Origin: Streptomyces sp. NBC_01262 | Lineage (GTDB): Bacteria; Actinomycetota; Actinomycetes; Streptomycetales; Streptomycetaceae | Assembly: GCF_036226365.1 (NCBI RefSeq) | Contig: NZ_CP108462.1 | Span: 2,522,501-2,586,500 of the forward strand | Direction of reading: 5' to 3' | DNA length: 64,000 bases | Part shown: in pieces, positions 22,824 through 31,888 of the stretch | How the letters are laid out: each line of letters starts with the position of its first letter | Numbering within the stretch: position 1 is the first letter of the stretch | Notes under the pieces: generated by a model | What the model was told of the DNA's origin: nothing | Seen by the model: the letters and a program-made list of their open reading frames with translations, nothing else | Databases searched by the model: none | Position numbers and translations under genes: made by a program

Positions 22824-25800
22824 TCAGACGAGCTGCCCGCCCATCTTCTTCCAGGTGCTTTCCAGCGCCGACAGGTGATCCTCCATCTCCTTGCCCATCG
22901 CCATCACGTTGTCGCTCCGCGCCCCCTCCTTGATCTTCTTGTAGTCGCTGTCGATCGCCTTTTTCAGGGCTTCCCTCGCCTGGTCGTCGCTCATTCCCAC
23001 GAGGCTGGTGGCCATCTTCTGCGCACGCCCGGAGTCGGCCCCGTACCGGTCCTCGAACCGCTGCTGCACCTGTTCCCTGACCTCGGCGATCGGAAGCGTC
23101 TTGATCGCCTTGATGTGGTCCCGCTTCTCGGCGTCGAGGACCTTGCCGGCCTCCACGTCCGCCGGGTCGGTCCGGTAGGTCGTGCTGTAGTACACCGGGA
23201 CGTCCGCCCCCAGCCTCTGGCTCAACTGGTCGGAGCACTTGGCATGGCCGGCTCCCTGGCCACAGGGTTCGCGTTCTGTGTAAAGACCCGTCGGCTTGTA
23301 CTGCTGGTTCGCCGACTTGCCCTCGTTGACCCGGTCCACCCAGTCGAGCAGGTGCTTCTCCGAATGGCGCCCGGACACATTCTTCTCGCCCGGCGGAACG
23401 GAGGAGTCCACGACGTAATGGGTCTCGCCGTCGGGCCCTGTCATCTCTATGACGGCGTAGTTTCGCTCCGTGAAGTCCGGACCGTGCTCCCAGATGTGTT
23501 CCGAGTTGTTGATGACGTCGGACTTGTAGCCGGTGAGATAGTTGTCGCCGGTCTTCTTGTGGGCCTTCGCGCCCAGGGAGCCGTCGGCGTTCTTCGCCGC
23601 GCTGTCCGTAGTGCCGACGGTGGCGGCGGGCTCGCCGGCCGCCCGGTAAGGATGGGCCACGCTCTCGGGGCTGCTGCCGACCCCATGCTGGCCGTGGAAG
23701 CCTGCGCTGAGCCTGCCCATCGCCGAGAGTGCCGCGAGCTGCTCGCCCTGAGACAGTCGGTCGAAGCCCTCCAGACGCTGGCTCAGTTCACTCTTCGTGA
23801 ACGTCGTCGGACCGTCGGATCCCTGGTTGGGACCGTTCGTCGCGCCGACAGCGTCCTGCATGACGCCGGCCAGACTGCCGTCGGCCGCCCAGTCGTTGAG
23901 TCGCTGGTGAACCCTGTCCAGATCGACCCGGTGCACGTCGTGCGACTCGCGAAGCGCCGCCTGCGAGGGGTCGGGCTCGATCCCGTACTGCTCGGAGTCG
24001 GGGTCCTCCGGGTCGGATACGCGGCTCGGCTCGTCGTCGTCCTCGTGGTCGTCCGCGTCCGCCATGTCGTGGTCATGGTCATGGTCGGCACCTGTCTCAT
24101 CGACGTCCATTGCGTCCGGATCCGGGCTGTGCCCCGGCTCTGCGGCGGGACGGCGCTCGGTGGTCTGCGGGCGGCTGTCGGCGGGGCGGTTGGAGCCTGC
24201 GTCGGAGGTGGGCGCGGAGGGGGTGACGGGGCGGCGGTTCGGGTCGAGGGGGATGGCGAAGACGCCGTTGTCGCCGTTGTGGAGGGGAGTGTTGGAGCGC
24301 TGGCCGGTCTGGGCGTCGATGTAGGTGATGTCGCCGTTGTGGTTGACGGCGTTCCAGGCGTGGGCGCGGCCGTTGGCGTCCGAGGTGATGATGACGGCCT
24401 GCGAGCCGTGGCCGGAGTCCCGGAGGGTCGATTCCAGGTTGGTGAAGGCGTCCTTGCCGTTGCCCATGTCGGAGAACTTCGCGCCGAGGGTGTCCTCGAT
24501 ACGGTCCCGGCCGCCGGTCTCGCCCCGGTCGGAGGGGTTGCCGTCGGCGTCGGTGTCCGGGGTGCGCGAGGCCGCGGCGGTCGGGTTGCCGGAGTATGTG
24601 TCGACGGTGGACAGGGCGGTGTCGACGCAGTTGTTGTTGCGGCCAGGCTCGCTGGGGTCGGTGCCGTTGATGTTCTGCGTCCACGACCCGTCGTTGGGGT
24701 CGGGATGACGGACCGGGTCACCGTTGTCGTCCCGGAGGACGCTGGCTTCCAGGTTGTTCTGGTCGTCGGGACGCGGGCCTTCGACGCCGCCGGGCTGGTC
24801 GTACGGCCGGGAGTCCGAGGCGGGGCGCGGGGGTCCCTGCGGGGTGCCGCCCGGCTGGTTGTGCTGGGAGCCGCCGCCTGTGTTCTGCGCCGGGATGCCG
24901 GCGTGGAGGTGGACGGGGGGCGGGACCGTTTGCTGGTTCTGAGGGTTCTGCGGGGTCTGAGGGTTCTGCGCGTTGGGCTGGCTCTGCGCGTTCGGCGGGG
25001 TCGGCGGGGTCGATGGCGACTGCTGGGCCGGGGTCTGCGTGGACGGGGTCTGAGCCGACGGGGTCTGCGGGGTCGCCGGGGTGGGCGTCGTGCCGGGCGT
25101 GGGCGGTGCGCTCGGCGGGGTGTTTCGGCCCGGGGTACTCGTACTAGTACTCGCGCCCGAGTTGGAGGGGGTGCCGTTGCTGGGGGTGGGGGTGGTGCTG
25201 GGCGTCGAGGCTGCGGCGGGGGTCGCCGCCGGGGAGCTGCTCGGGCTCGGGCTCGTGTTCGTGCTGGGGGTCGGCGTCGGCGTCGTGACCGGCGTCGTGG
25301 CCCGGTTCGGCGTGCTCGACGTGCTCGGCGTCGTGCTCCCGCTCGGGTTCGTGCCGGTGACCGGGGTGCTCGCCGGGGTGGGGGTACGCGTCGGGGTGGA
25401 GGACGACGACGGAGAAGGTGTGCTCGGGTTCGCATTCGGGCTCGTGCCCGGGGTGGAAGTCGGCGTGCTGTGCGGCGTCGTGCTCCCGGTGGGCGTGCCG
25501 GTGCCGGTCGTCGGGTTCGGGCTGGTGGTCGTGGCCGCGCTCGTGGTCGTGGTCGGCGTCGCGGCCGGGGAGGTGTCCCGGTGCGGCGTACTCGTGCTCG
25601 TACTCGGACCTGCGCTCGGCCCCGCACTCGGGCTTGTGCCGGGGGTCGTCGTCGGCGTCGCGCTCGGAATCGTGCTCCGGCTCGGCGTGCCCGTGCCCGT
25701 ACCGGTGTTGGGACCGGTGACCGGGGTGCTCGCCGGGGCGGAGGTCCGGGGCGGCGTCGAGGGCGACGACGACGGGGAGGGGGTGCCGGCGGCCGAGACG

Positions 25801-27299
25801 TTCGGGGCGCTGAGCGGGGAGCCCCCGGCGGGGGTGGCCGTCGGCGTGCTCGGGCCGGCGGTGGCGGGGCGGGAGGAGGGCGCGGGGCCTGCGCTGTCCA
25901 GGTTGGGGCCCGACGGCATACCGGAGGCGGGCGACGCGGCTGCGTGGGTGCCGGGGTCCGGGCTCTGGTGGCTGGGGGTGTAGGTCTGGCTGAGGTCGGG
26001 CCCGGTGAAGCTGTCGGAGACCGTACGCACGGAGGAGGAGTCGGACGACCCCGTGGCGTGTGAAGCCGGTGTGTACGTGGTCGGGTTGGGCCCGGAGAAC
26101 GAGTCGGAGGAGGACGTGTGCTGGATCGGGGACGACGCCACGCCGCCGCCGGTGCTCGGCGTCGGCGACGTTGCCGCCGGCGGATCGAACGGGCTGGGGG
26201 TGTAGCTGTCGGGGGTGCTCGCGACCGCGGGCGACGGTGTCGGTGTCGACGTCGGTGTCGGAGAGCTGTCCGGGGAGTTCGAGGCCGCGGGTGTGTTGGT
26301 GGGCGTCGAGTCCGGGGAGCCGTTGTTGCCCGGGGTCGAGTCCGGCGACCTGTTGGTGTTGGTGTTGGTGTCGCTGTTGTTCGGGCTCGAACTCGTATCC
26401 GTATTCGAGTCCGAGTTCGAGTTCGGGCTCGCATTGCCGTTCGCATTCGGGCTCGAACTGCTCGACGACGAGGAGTCCGACCCGTCGGCGCTGCGGCCGT
26501 CCGCGCTGCCGCTGTCGCCGTCATCGCTGTCGCCGTCCGACCCGTGCCCGTCCGAGCCGTGGCCGGCCGCGTTGTGCACATGGCGCCCGGCCCGCTCCCC
26601 CAGGCCGTCCCGGAGTCCCTCGGCGATGGTCTGCGGGGTGTTCTTGATCTGCTCCACGGCCGCGTCGGCGCCGGTCTTGATCGTCTGGCCGACGTCGATG
26701 CTCTTCTGGGCGCCGAAGTTGACGTTGAGGGACTGGGTGATCAGGTCCGTGATCATCGCTTCGAGGGCGGAGATCGCGGGCTCCTTCATCGCCTCGACGA
26801 CCGCCTCGATCAGGGCTTCCTTGAGCTCCTTGAGGATCCGGCGCACGATCAGCCGCGTCGCCTGCGTCATCCCGGCGACCGCGAGTTCGGACAGGCCGAA
26901 GGTGAAGGGCGCGGCCGCCTGTGCCGCGATGATCTCCGCGGCCAGAATCGCCAGCTGCACGATCACCGCGGCCTTGCCCGCGATCACGATTGCTGCCGCC
27001 GCGTCCAGCACACCGGCGACGACCAGGGCCACCGTCTGGGCGTCGTCGAGATAACCGGAGCCGTTCCCGGAGAACTTGTCCCAGGTGCCCTTGAAGCCGT
27101 CGATCGAGTCGCCGTAGTTCTCGGAGATCACGTTGCCGGCCGAGGAGACGCCCGCGTACTGGAGCTGCTGCACATCCTGGGCGAACTGCCGCCAGTGCTC
27201 GGCGGACTCGATGAGCTTGTCCTCGTCCGCTGTCGGCCAGTCCATGCCGAGCATCTCGTTGAGGACCCACTCAAGCCAGTCCGGCAGCATGATGGACAT
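22824..27299 (-). CDS. Polymorphic toxin with papain-like deamidase and deaminase-like domains, ESX-linked
   Basis: The 1,491-residue protein has a helical WXG-like N-terminal domain (residues about 1-240, HWRQFAQDVQQL), then roughly 600 residues of Ser/Thr/Pro/Asn-rich linker. Around residues 885-1020 is a papain-like toxin domain of the glutamine-deamidase type: Cys in NNNCVDTALSTV (about 891), His in GRAHAWNAVNHNGD (about 980) and Asp in TYIDAQTG (about 994). After a charged linker, residues about 1190-1400 form a second domain with GRHSEKHLLDW (about 1312) and YTEREPC-x8-C (about 1345-1354). That is the H-x-E/PC...C pattern of the cytidine-deaminase superfamily as seen in YwqJ/XOO_2897-like toxins. 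A 70-residue helical tail ends it. A WXG100-like gene lies just upstream on the same strand. The N-terminal ESX-type domain implies export by the nearby Ecc machine. Confidence 0.88.
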   Translation of the reverse strand: MSIMLPDWLEWVLNEMLGMDWPTADEDKLIESAEHWRQFAQDVQQLQYAGVSSAGNVISENYGDSIDGFKGTWDKFSGNGSGYLDDAQTVALVVAGVLDAAAAIVIAGKAAVIVQLAILAAEIIAAQAAAPFTFGLSELAVAGMTQATRLIVRRILKELKEALIEAVVEAMKEPAISALEAMITDLITQSLNVNFGAQKSIDVGQTIKTGADAAVEQIKNTPQTIAEGLRDGLGERAGRHVHNAAGHGSDGHGSDGDSDDGDSGSADGRSADGSDSSSSSSSSPNANGNASPNSNSDSNTDTSSSPNNSDTNTNTNRSPDSTPGNNGSPDSTPTNTPAASNSPDSSPTPTSTPTPSPAVASTPDSYTPSPFDPPAATSPTPSTGGGVASSPIQHTSSSDSFSGPNPTTYTPASHATGSSDSSSVRTVSDSFTGPDLSQTYTPSHQSPDPGTHAAASPASGMPSGPNLDSAGPAPSSRPATAGPSTPTATPAGGSPLSAPNVSAAGTPSPSSSPSTPPRTSAPASTPVTGPNTGTGTGTPSRSTIPSATPTTTPGTSPSAGPSAGPSTSTSTPHRDTSPAATPTTTTSAATTTSPNPTTGTGTPTGSTTPHSTPTSTPGTSPNANPSTPSPSSSSTPTRTPTPASTPVTGTNPSGSTTPSTSSTPNRATTPVTTPTPTPSTNTSPSPSSSPAATPAAASTPSTTPTPSNGTPSNSGASTSTSTPGRNTPPSAPPTPGTTPTPATPQTPSAQTPSTQTPAQQSPSTPPTPPNAQSQPNAQNPQTPQNPQNQQTVPPPVHLHAGIPAQNTGGGSQHNQPGGTPQGPPRPASDSRPYDQPGGVEGPRPDDQNNLEASVLRDDNGDPVRHPDPNDGSWTQNINGTDPSEPGRNNNCVDTALSTVDTYSGNPTAAASRTPDTDADGNPSDRGETGGRDRIEDTLGAKFSDMGNGKDAFTNLESTLRDSGHGSQAVIITSDANGRAHAWNAVNHNGDITYIDAQTGQRSNTPLHNGDNGVFAIPLDPNRRPVTPSAPTSDAGSNRPADSRPQTTERRPAAEPGHSPDPDAMDVDETGADHDHDHDMADADDHEDDDEPSRVSDPEDPDSEQYGIEPDPSQAALRESHDVHRVDLDRVHQRLNDWAADGSLAGVMQDAVGATNGPNQGSDGPTTFTKSELSQRLEGFDRLSQGEQLAALSAMGRLSAGFHGQHGVGSSPESVAHPYRAAGEPAATVGTTDSAAKNADGSLGAKAHKKTGDNYLTGYKSDVINNSEHIWEHGPDFTERNYAVIEMTGPDGETHYVVDSSVPPGEKNVSGRHSEKHLLDWVDRVNEGKSANQQYKPTGLYTEREPCGQGAGHAKCSDQLSQRLGADVPVYYSTTYRTDPADVEAGKVLDAEKRDHIKAIKTLPIAEVREQVQQRFEDRYGADSGRAQKMATSLVGMSDDQAREALKKAIDSDYKKIKEGARSDNVMAMGKEMEDHLSALESTWKKMGGQLV

Positions 27300-27357
27300 G
27301 CGGTAACTCCCCCGTGGGTGTGCTGTGTTGTCGGGCTACGAGCGATGGAATGCGGAG

Positions 27358-27747
27358 TCAGGCGGCGGTGGTCGGCGGCGCGAGCCGTTTGATCAGAGCG
27401 CCCTGGACCTGTTCGTTCGCCTGCTCCTGCTCCATGAGCGCGTTGTTGAACGTCTCGTTGGAGTCATGGTTCTTGCCCATGGCCTGCAGGGCGTCACCGA
27501 TGTCGCCGAGCTTGGTCGAAAGATAGTCCATCGACTGGTACATGCCGTCTCGCACGCCGGTATAGACCACGCCGAACTTCTCGCCGATGTCGTCATCGCC
27601 CCACGGCGGCGTGCCGGTCCCCTCCAGGCGGGTGAGGTTGTCCTGGAGACGGGTCAGCGCCTCACCGAAGGACTGGCCGATGGTCTTGAAGTTGGAGCCC
27701 TCCGAATCGAGGACGTCGGTTGCGGTTTTTAGCCCGTCCTGTCCCAC
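27358..27747 (-). CDS. WXG100-like partner upstream of the toxin gene
   Basis: The 129-residue helical protein has the size and PWG-containing turn (GTPPWGDDDIGEKFG, about residue 47) of WXG100-type ESX proteins, with long helices before and after. A GTG start at this position has a GGGGAAG site four to five bases upstream; a TTG six codons earlier is the longer alternative. The toxin gene starts 58 bp downstream on the same strand, so the two probably form an operon. This protein is likely a chaperone or co-secreted partner for the toxin's N-terminal domain. Confidence 0.82.
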   Translation of the reverse strand: MGQDGLKTATDVLDSEGSNFKTIGQSFGEALTRLQDNLTRLEGTGTPPWGDDDIGEKFGVVYTGVRDGMYQSMDYLSTKLGDIGDALQAMGKNHDSNETFNNALMEQEQANEQVQGALIKRLAPPTTAA

Positions 27748-27883
27748 AACTTCCCCTGTTCTCAAGCTGATTACGGTCGGCGCCGCAGCACCGGCAGTTT
27801 ACTGGCGGCTGCCGGCGCATCCTGGTGGCGCACATGTCACAGGTTTGTTCTAGATCTGAAAGCCAGAACCGGAACCAGCGCTG

Positions 27884-27984
27884 GGCCCTGTCCGGGCGAT
27901 CAGGGTCGGATAGGCCGCGGCGTCGCAGTGACATCAGCGTCACTGTGGCGTCGCGGACCCGGCCATGATCGCCCGGACAGGGCC
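27884..27984. repeat. Dispersed palindromic element, copy 2 (101 bp, short apex)
   Basis: It has the same ends as copies 1 and 3 (GGCCCTGTCCGGGCGATC and complement) and the same shoulder (AGGGTCGGATAGGCCGCGG). The centre is a different, shorter hairpin, CGCAGTGAC-ATCAGC-GTCACTG. It lies upstream of the WXG-like gene, and its right edge coincides with the stop codon of the next leftward gene. An alternative apex inside conserved arms suggests the arms, not the centre, define the family. Confidence 0.9.
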
Positions 27985-28394
27985 TAGATACGGCCGCGCC
28001 GCGAACGCGGGCGCGGGGTGTCGGGCTGCGGCTGGCTGGGAGCGTCACGCTCGGCCTGCTCGCGGGCCTCGGCCTCCTCCTGCTCGCGACGGTAGCGCTC
28101 GGCGGCCTCGCGGTTGCGCTCGGCCTCCTCGGGGGTCATGTTCTCCGCCGCGCGCTTGATCTTCATCATGCTGTCGCCCAGGGCGTCAAGGTACGTCCCG
28201 CCCTTCGCGACATCCGTCATGCTGAGGCGGCCGCTGAGCACCTCGCGGGCCATCTGCTGGAGCTGGGGCGGCACGTTGGGGTTGTCACGCAGCGTGCGCA
28301 GGGATTTGTGGAGGCGGGCGGCCTGGACCGGGTCCTTCGCGTCCTCCATCAGGTCGTCGTCGGTGACCTCGCGCTCGTTGCGCTCGATACTCAT
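27984..28394 (-). CDS. Small charged helical protein, paralogue of the gene at 47885
   Basis: The 136-residue product has a basic N-terminal half with QMAREVLSGRLSMTDVAKGGTYLDAL and a long charged C-terminal coiled-coil-like stretch (EEAERNREAAERYRREQEEAEAREQ). The core matches the protein at 47885 (MAREVLAGRVGLREAMQVGPYREAL). The function is unknown; both genes flank ESX components. The ATG start (MSIERNEREV) is preceded by GGGGGCG. Its TAG stop lies at the very edge of palindromic element copy 2, so the last residues (RRGRI) may have been set by the element's arrival. Confidence 0.82.
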   Translation of the reverse strand: MSIERNEREVTDDDLMEDAKDPVQAARLHKSLRTLRDNPNVPPQLQQMAREVLSGRLSMTDVAKGGTYLDALGDSMMKIKRAAENMTPEEAERNREAAERYRREQEEAEAREQAERDAPSQPQPDTPRPRSRRGRI

Positions 28395-28584
28395 GGGTGC
28401 GCCCCCGTCTCGGAAAGTACGTGCGCATGCCATAGTGCCAGGCGTCCTGGGGCTGAAACCATGGCCATAGGATCAGCGTCCGTAAGTAGCGCATGCACAC
28501 GGCACGCAATACACGCAACGCACGTACGTAGTTACCCGCATGTACCGAATCGACGAATTGCATCAGCGAAGGGCGGCAGAGGCC

Positions 28585-30519
28585 ATGGGCGGCCAGTACG
28601 AACCGCATCCGCACATCGGCGGCCGGACGGCCGCGCTGCGCGCGCTGGCCGCATGGCGGACGGAGCGGCCCGGGACGCCCAGATGCGTGCTGCTGACGGG
28701 GAGTCCGGGGAGCGGGGTGTCACGGCTGCTGGTCGGTTTTCTGATGCTGTGCGACCCGGAGTACCGCGAGCAACTGCCGCTGGACCGGCTGGACCCCGCG
28801 ATCGTGCCCCCGGACCTGCCCGCGCCCGCCGTGCCGGGACCGGAGGGGCTGACCGCGGCGCAGGTGCTGTGGGTGCTGGCGGACCACTTCGGGCTCAAGG
28901 CGTCGCGGACCGAGGACGTGTACGCCGAACTGGCCGCGCTGGACGCGCCGGTGACCGTTGTCGTGCCGGACGTGGACCGGGCCGGGGCACTGCGGGTGGT
29001 GGACGAGCCCGCCCGGCTGGTGCGGGAGGTGCTGCTGCCGCTGGCGGCGACGGAGACCGTACGGCTGCTCGCGGACGTACCGCGCGCGCTGGCCGCCGAA
29101 CTGGCCGCCGCTCTGCCGCCCGGGACGGTGCAGGTCATCGACCTGGACGAGCCGGAATGGGCCGACCCGGAGGGGCTGGTGCTCCAGGCGGACGCGCTGC
29201 TGGACCCCCGGTTCGGCGCGCCGGAGCTGCCGTTCACCTCGGACCCTGCGGCGAGGCGGGCGCTGGCGGAAGCGATCGCGCACCGCGCCGGGGCCGGCCG
29301 GCTGACCGTACAGCTCGCTGTCAACGGCATCCTGATGCACCCGCAGGGCTTCGACCCGTCCGACGACAAGGCGCTTCCCAGCGGCATCGGCGAGGCCCTC
29401 GACCTGCACGCGCGCCGGCTGGGCGCCGCGCCGGAGCTGCTGCGGCAGATCCTCGCGCCGCTGGCCTTCGCCGAGGGCGAGGGGCTGCCGCTGGCTCTGT
29501 GGGCGCCGCTGGCGAGCGCGGTCGCGGGGCGGGAGATGGGCGAGGCGATCGCGGGTGCGATGGCGCTGGCCGGGCCTTTTGTCACGCCCGTTGAAGCCGC
29601 AGACGATGAGGCCGGCGAAGGACACGACGACCGTACGCTGCTGAAGCTGCTGCACCCCGCGCTGGCCGCGGAGATCCGCTCCGGCTTCCCCGACAGCGGA
29701 CGCGCGGCCCAGGCGCAGATCGCCGTCGCCCTGCTGGAGCAGGTGCCCGGGCAGAACTGGGCCAAGGCCGATCCGTACGTCCGCGACTACGTCGCCGGGC
29801 ACGCCCTCGCCGCCGGTCTGCTGCCCCAACTGCTCACCGACCCGGCCCTGTTCACCTACGCCGACCCGGTCGCGCTGCGGGCCGCCGTGGACGCGGTGCC
29901 GCTGGAGGCGCTGGGCGCCCCGGCCCGTACGTACCGCAGGCTCGCGCCGCTGCTGACCCGCACCGAGGCTCCGGAGCTGCTCCGGGCCGCGTTGCTGGAG
30001 ACGGCTTTCGTGGAGGACGGGCTGCCGGACTACGCGGAGGCGGTGCACGCGCTGGGGCTGCCGCTGCCGTGGCGGACGCTGTGGAGCGTGACGGTGCCGG
30101 GGGTGAGCGCGGTGACCGTGGGCGCGCTGCCGCCGTCATCCGGTGAAACATCTGGTGAAAGCGGTGAGCCCGCAGCCGAGCCTGTGCCGGTGGCCGTTCT
30201 GGTCGTCCCGGCAGGCACGCCGGGTGCGCTGCCGCTCGGCGAGGGCGTGGCGGTCCTGGTCCACGGGCTCCTCAATGCGGCGCCCCTCGGCGCCGTCGAC
30301 CCGGCCGCCGTCGTCCGCCCCGACGAGGACGAGCGGGCTGCCGCGCCGCTCGCGCTGAGCCGTGGCGCGGACTACGTACGGGTCTGGGACCGCGCCGCCG
30401 AGCAGGTCGTCGCGGCCGTGGTCTCCGACGCGCCGTTCACCGGGGCGGATCTCTCGCCCGACGGCGTGCTGCTGCTGGCCACCGAGCGCGGGGCCAGGGC
30501 CCTGCGGATCAACCGATAG
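28585..30519 (+). CDS. P-loop-like ATPase family protein, Walker A lysine missing
   Basis: The 644-residue product begins with a nucleotide-binding-like fold. The P-loop position reads TGSPGSGVSRLLVG (residues about 38-51), where Val replaces the essential Lys. A Walker-B-like strand (VTVVVPDVD) follows, then helical repeats of the STAND/AAA sort and a final beta-rich 100 residues (YVRVWDRAAEQVVAAVV, a single WD-repeat-like motif). It probably binds partners rather than hydrolysing ATP. The ATG chosen starts MGGQYEP; an ATG 45 bases upstream is possible. The next gene, with YrhB/SUKH-like domains, starts 52 bp downstream and is probably cotranscribed. Confidence 0.82.
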   Translation: MGGQYEPHPHIGGRTAALRALAAWRTERPGTPRCVLLTGSPGSGVSRLLVGFLMLCDPEYREQLPLDRLDPAIVPPDLPAPAVPGPEGLTAAQVLWVLADHFGLKASRTEDVYAELAALDAPVTVVVPDVDRAGALRVVDEPARLVREVLLPLAATETVRLLADVPRALAAELAAALPPGTVQVIDLDEPEWADPEGLVLQADALLDPRFGAPELPFTSDPAARRALAEAIAHRAGAGRLTVQLAVNGILMHPQGFDPSDDKALPSGIGEALDLHARRLGAAPELLRQILAPLAFAEGEGLPLALWAPLASAVAGREMGEAIAGAMALAGPFVTPVEAADDEAGEGHDDRTLLKLLHPALAAEIRSGFPDSGRAAQAQIAVALLEQVPGQNWAKADPYVRDYVAGHALAAGLLPQLLTDPALFTYADPVALRAAVDAVPLEALGAPARTYRRLAPLLTRTEAPELLRAALLETAFVEDGLPDYAEAVHALGLPLPWRTLWSVTVPGVSAVTVGALPPSSGETSGESGEPAAEPVPVAVLVVPAGTPGALPLGEGVAVLVHGLLNAAPLGAVDPAAVVRPDEDERAAAPLALSRGADYVRVWDRAAEQVVAAVVSDAPFTGADLSPDGVLLLATERGARALRINR

Positions 30520-30571
30520 CCTCATTCGTACCGTCGTATCCGTGGAAAACCGTGTGAAGGAGCCCCACCCC

Positions 30572-31882
30572 GTGATCAGCCAGGAGCAGGCGCTCGCGAC
30601 CGCCGAACGTTGGCTCAACGGCCACGCCCCGCAGGAGCAGCACCGGCGGATCGGCATCCAGGAGTTCGACCTCGGATGGGTGGTGTGGGCGGTGCCGCCG
30701 CCCGTCGAGGTGGACCCGGTGACCGGGCAGCGCCGGCCGCCCGCCGACTTCGGCAACGCCTCCGGTGTCGTCGACCGGCGCACCGGTGAGCTCACCGTGT
30801 GGCCCTCGGTGCCGGTCGACGAGGTCATCGGCATGTACCAGGCCAAGCACGGCGCCGGGGCCGACGCCTCGCAGGCTCCGCCGGTCACCGGCCCGGGCAA
30901 CACCGCCGTCTTCTCGTACGTCGACCCGGCCAACGGCGAGGAGTCGACCCTCTTCCGCACCTCCGCCCCCGGTCAGCCGCCCGCCGAGTACCAGGTCTGG
31001 GCCGAGCTGCAGCGCATGGGCGTGCCCGCCGGCAATGTCGTCGCCGTCCACACCGATTTGCGGCCCAGCCTGCTGCCCGGCGGCTACACCGGTGACCTCA
31101 TCCTCAGCGCCTTCCCGAACGCCTCCTTCTCCTGCTCCCAGGACTACGGCATGCGGCCCGAGGAGCGCGCCGAGGGCATCGCCGCGCTCATCGACAGCGT
31201 CGAGTCCATGCACCGCGCGGCCGGCCAGCAGCCCCCGCCGCGCCCGCACCGCCTCCCCGTGCCGTCGGACGTCCCCGCGACGGAGCCCGTACGCGATGTC
31301 GCCCTCGGCCGCGAGCTCGTCGAGGCCCTCGGCCCCGACGGCGTACGCCGCTACGACGCCGACGACCTCGCCGGCACCGAGCTCCCCGAGCCCGCCGTCG
31401 CCACCCTCACCTGGGCGGGCCTGCCCGCCGACATCCCCTTCTTCTTCGCCGCCGACCGCCCGGACGGGCCCGTGCCCGGCGGGCTCTTCACCGACGCCGC
31501 CACGCATCTGCGCGAGCGCGGCACCGAGGCCTCGGCCAAGGCCCTGGAGACCCTGGCCGGGCACGTCCGCATCGGCTCCGACGGCCTCTGCGTCATCACC
31601 GTCCAGTGCCGCGGCTCCGAACGCTGGGTCGGCTCCGTCTGGGCCATCCACCCGCTCTCCGGCACCGGCCGCTTCATCAACCAGTCCGTCTCCGCCTTCG
31701 ACCGCTCCCTGGCCCTGCTCGTCGAGACCCGCAAGCTGATGGACGGCATGAACCCCGTCGAAGCGGGCGCCGCCGTCGCCGCCTTCCAGGAGAAGCTCGC
31801 CGCCCTGGACCCGACGGCCCTGGGCGATGTCGAGAACTGGTGGACGGTCGTGACCGAGCAGATGTGGCACGGTCTGTTCTGA
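30572..31882 (+). CDS. YrhB-like, degenerate deaminase-like and SUKH-4-like three-domain protein
   Basis: The 436-residue protein has three parts. Residues 1-95 resemble the YrhB immunity domain (ALATAERWLNG, FDLGWVVWAVPP, VVDRRTGELTVWPSVP). Residues about 105-215 follow the layout of a toxin deaminase (EESTLFRTS, VWAELQRMGVP, HTDLRPSLLPGGYTGDL, FPNASFSCSQDYG). However, the zinc-ligand positions expected as PC...C read as Ser and Thr, so it should be inactive. Residues about 225-436 look SUKH-4-like (LPADIPFFFAADRPDG, WVGSVWAIHPLSGTGRFINQS). The GTG start has AAGGAG nine bases upstream. It may be an immunity protein that retained a dead toxin fold; that is inference. Confidence 0.82.
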   Translation: MISQEQALATAERWLNGHAPQEQHRRIGIQEFDLGWVVWAVPPPVEVDPVTGQRRPPADFGNASGVVDRRTGELTVWPSVPVDEVIGMYQAKHGAGADASQAPPVTGPGNTAVFSYVDPANGEESTLFRTSAPGQPPAEYQVWAELQRMGVPAGNVVAVHTDLRPSLLPGGYTGDLILSAFPNASFSCSQDYGMRPEERAEGIAALIDSVESMHRAAGQQPPPRPHRLPVPSDVPATEPVRDVALGRELVEALGPDGVRRYDADDLAGTELPEPAVATLTWAGLPADIPFFFAADRPDGPVPGGLFTDAATHLRERGTEASAKALETLAGHVRIGSDGLCVITVQCRGSERWVGSVWAIHPLSGTGRFINQSVSAFDRSLALLVETRKLMDGMNPVEAGAAVAAFQEKLAALDPTALGDVENWWTVVTEQMWHGLF

Positions 31883-31888
31883 CCAGCC

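Noticed and set aside
22875..26063. Plus-strand open frame of 1,062 codons over the toxin
   Set aside because: Antisense of the low-complexity linker; Arg/Gly/Val-rich with no motif.
24960..26560. Long low-complexity stretch that could be read as a satellite repeat
   Set aside because: It encodes the Ser/Thr/Pro linker of the toxin in one open frame; units are degenerate.
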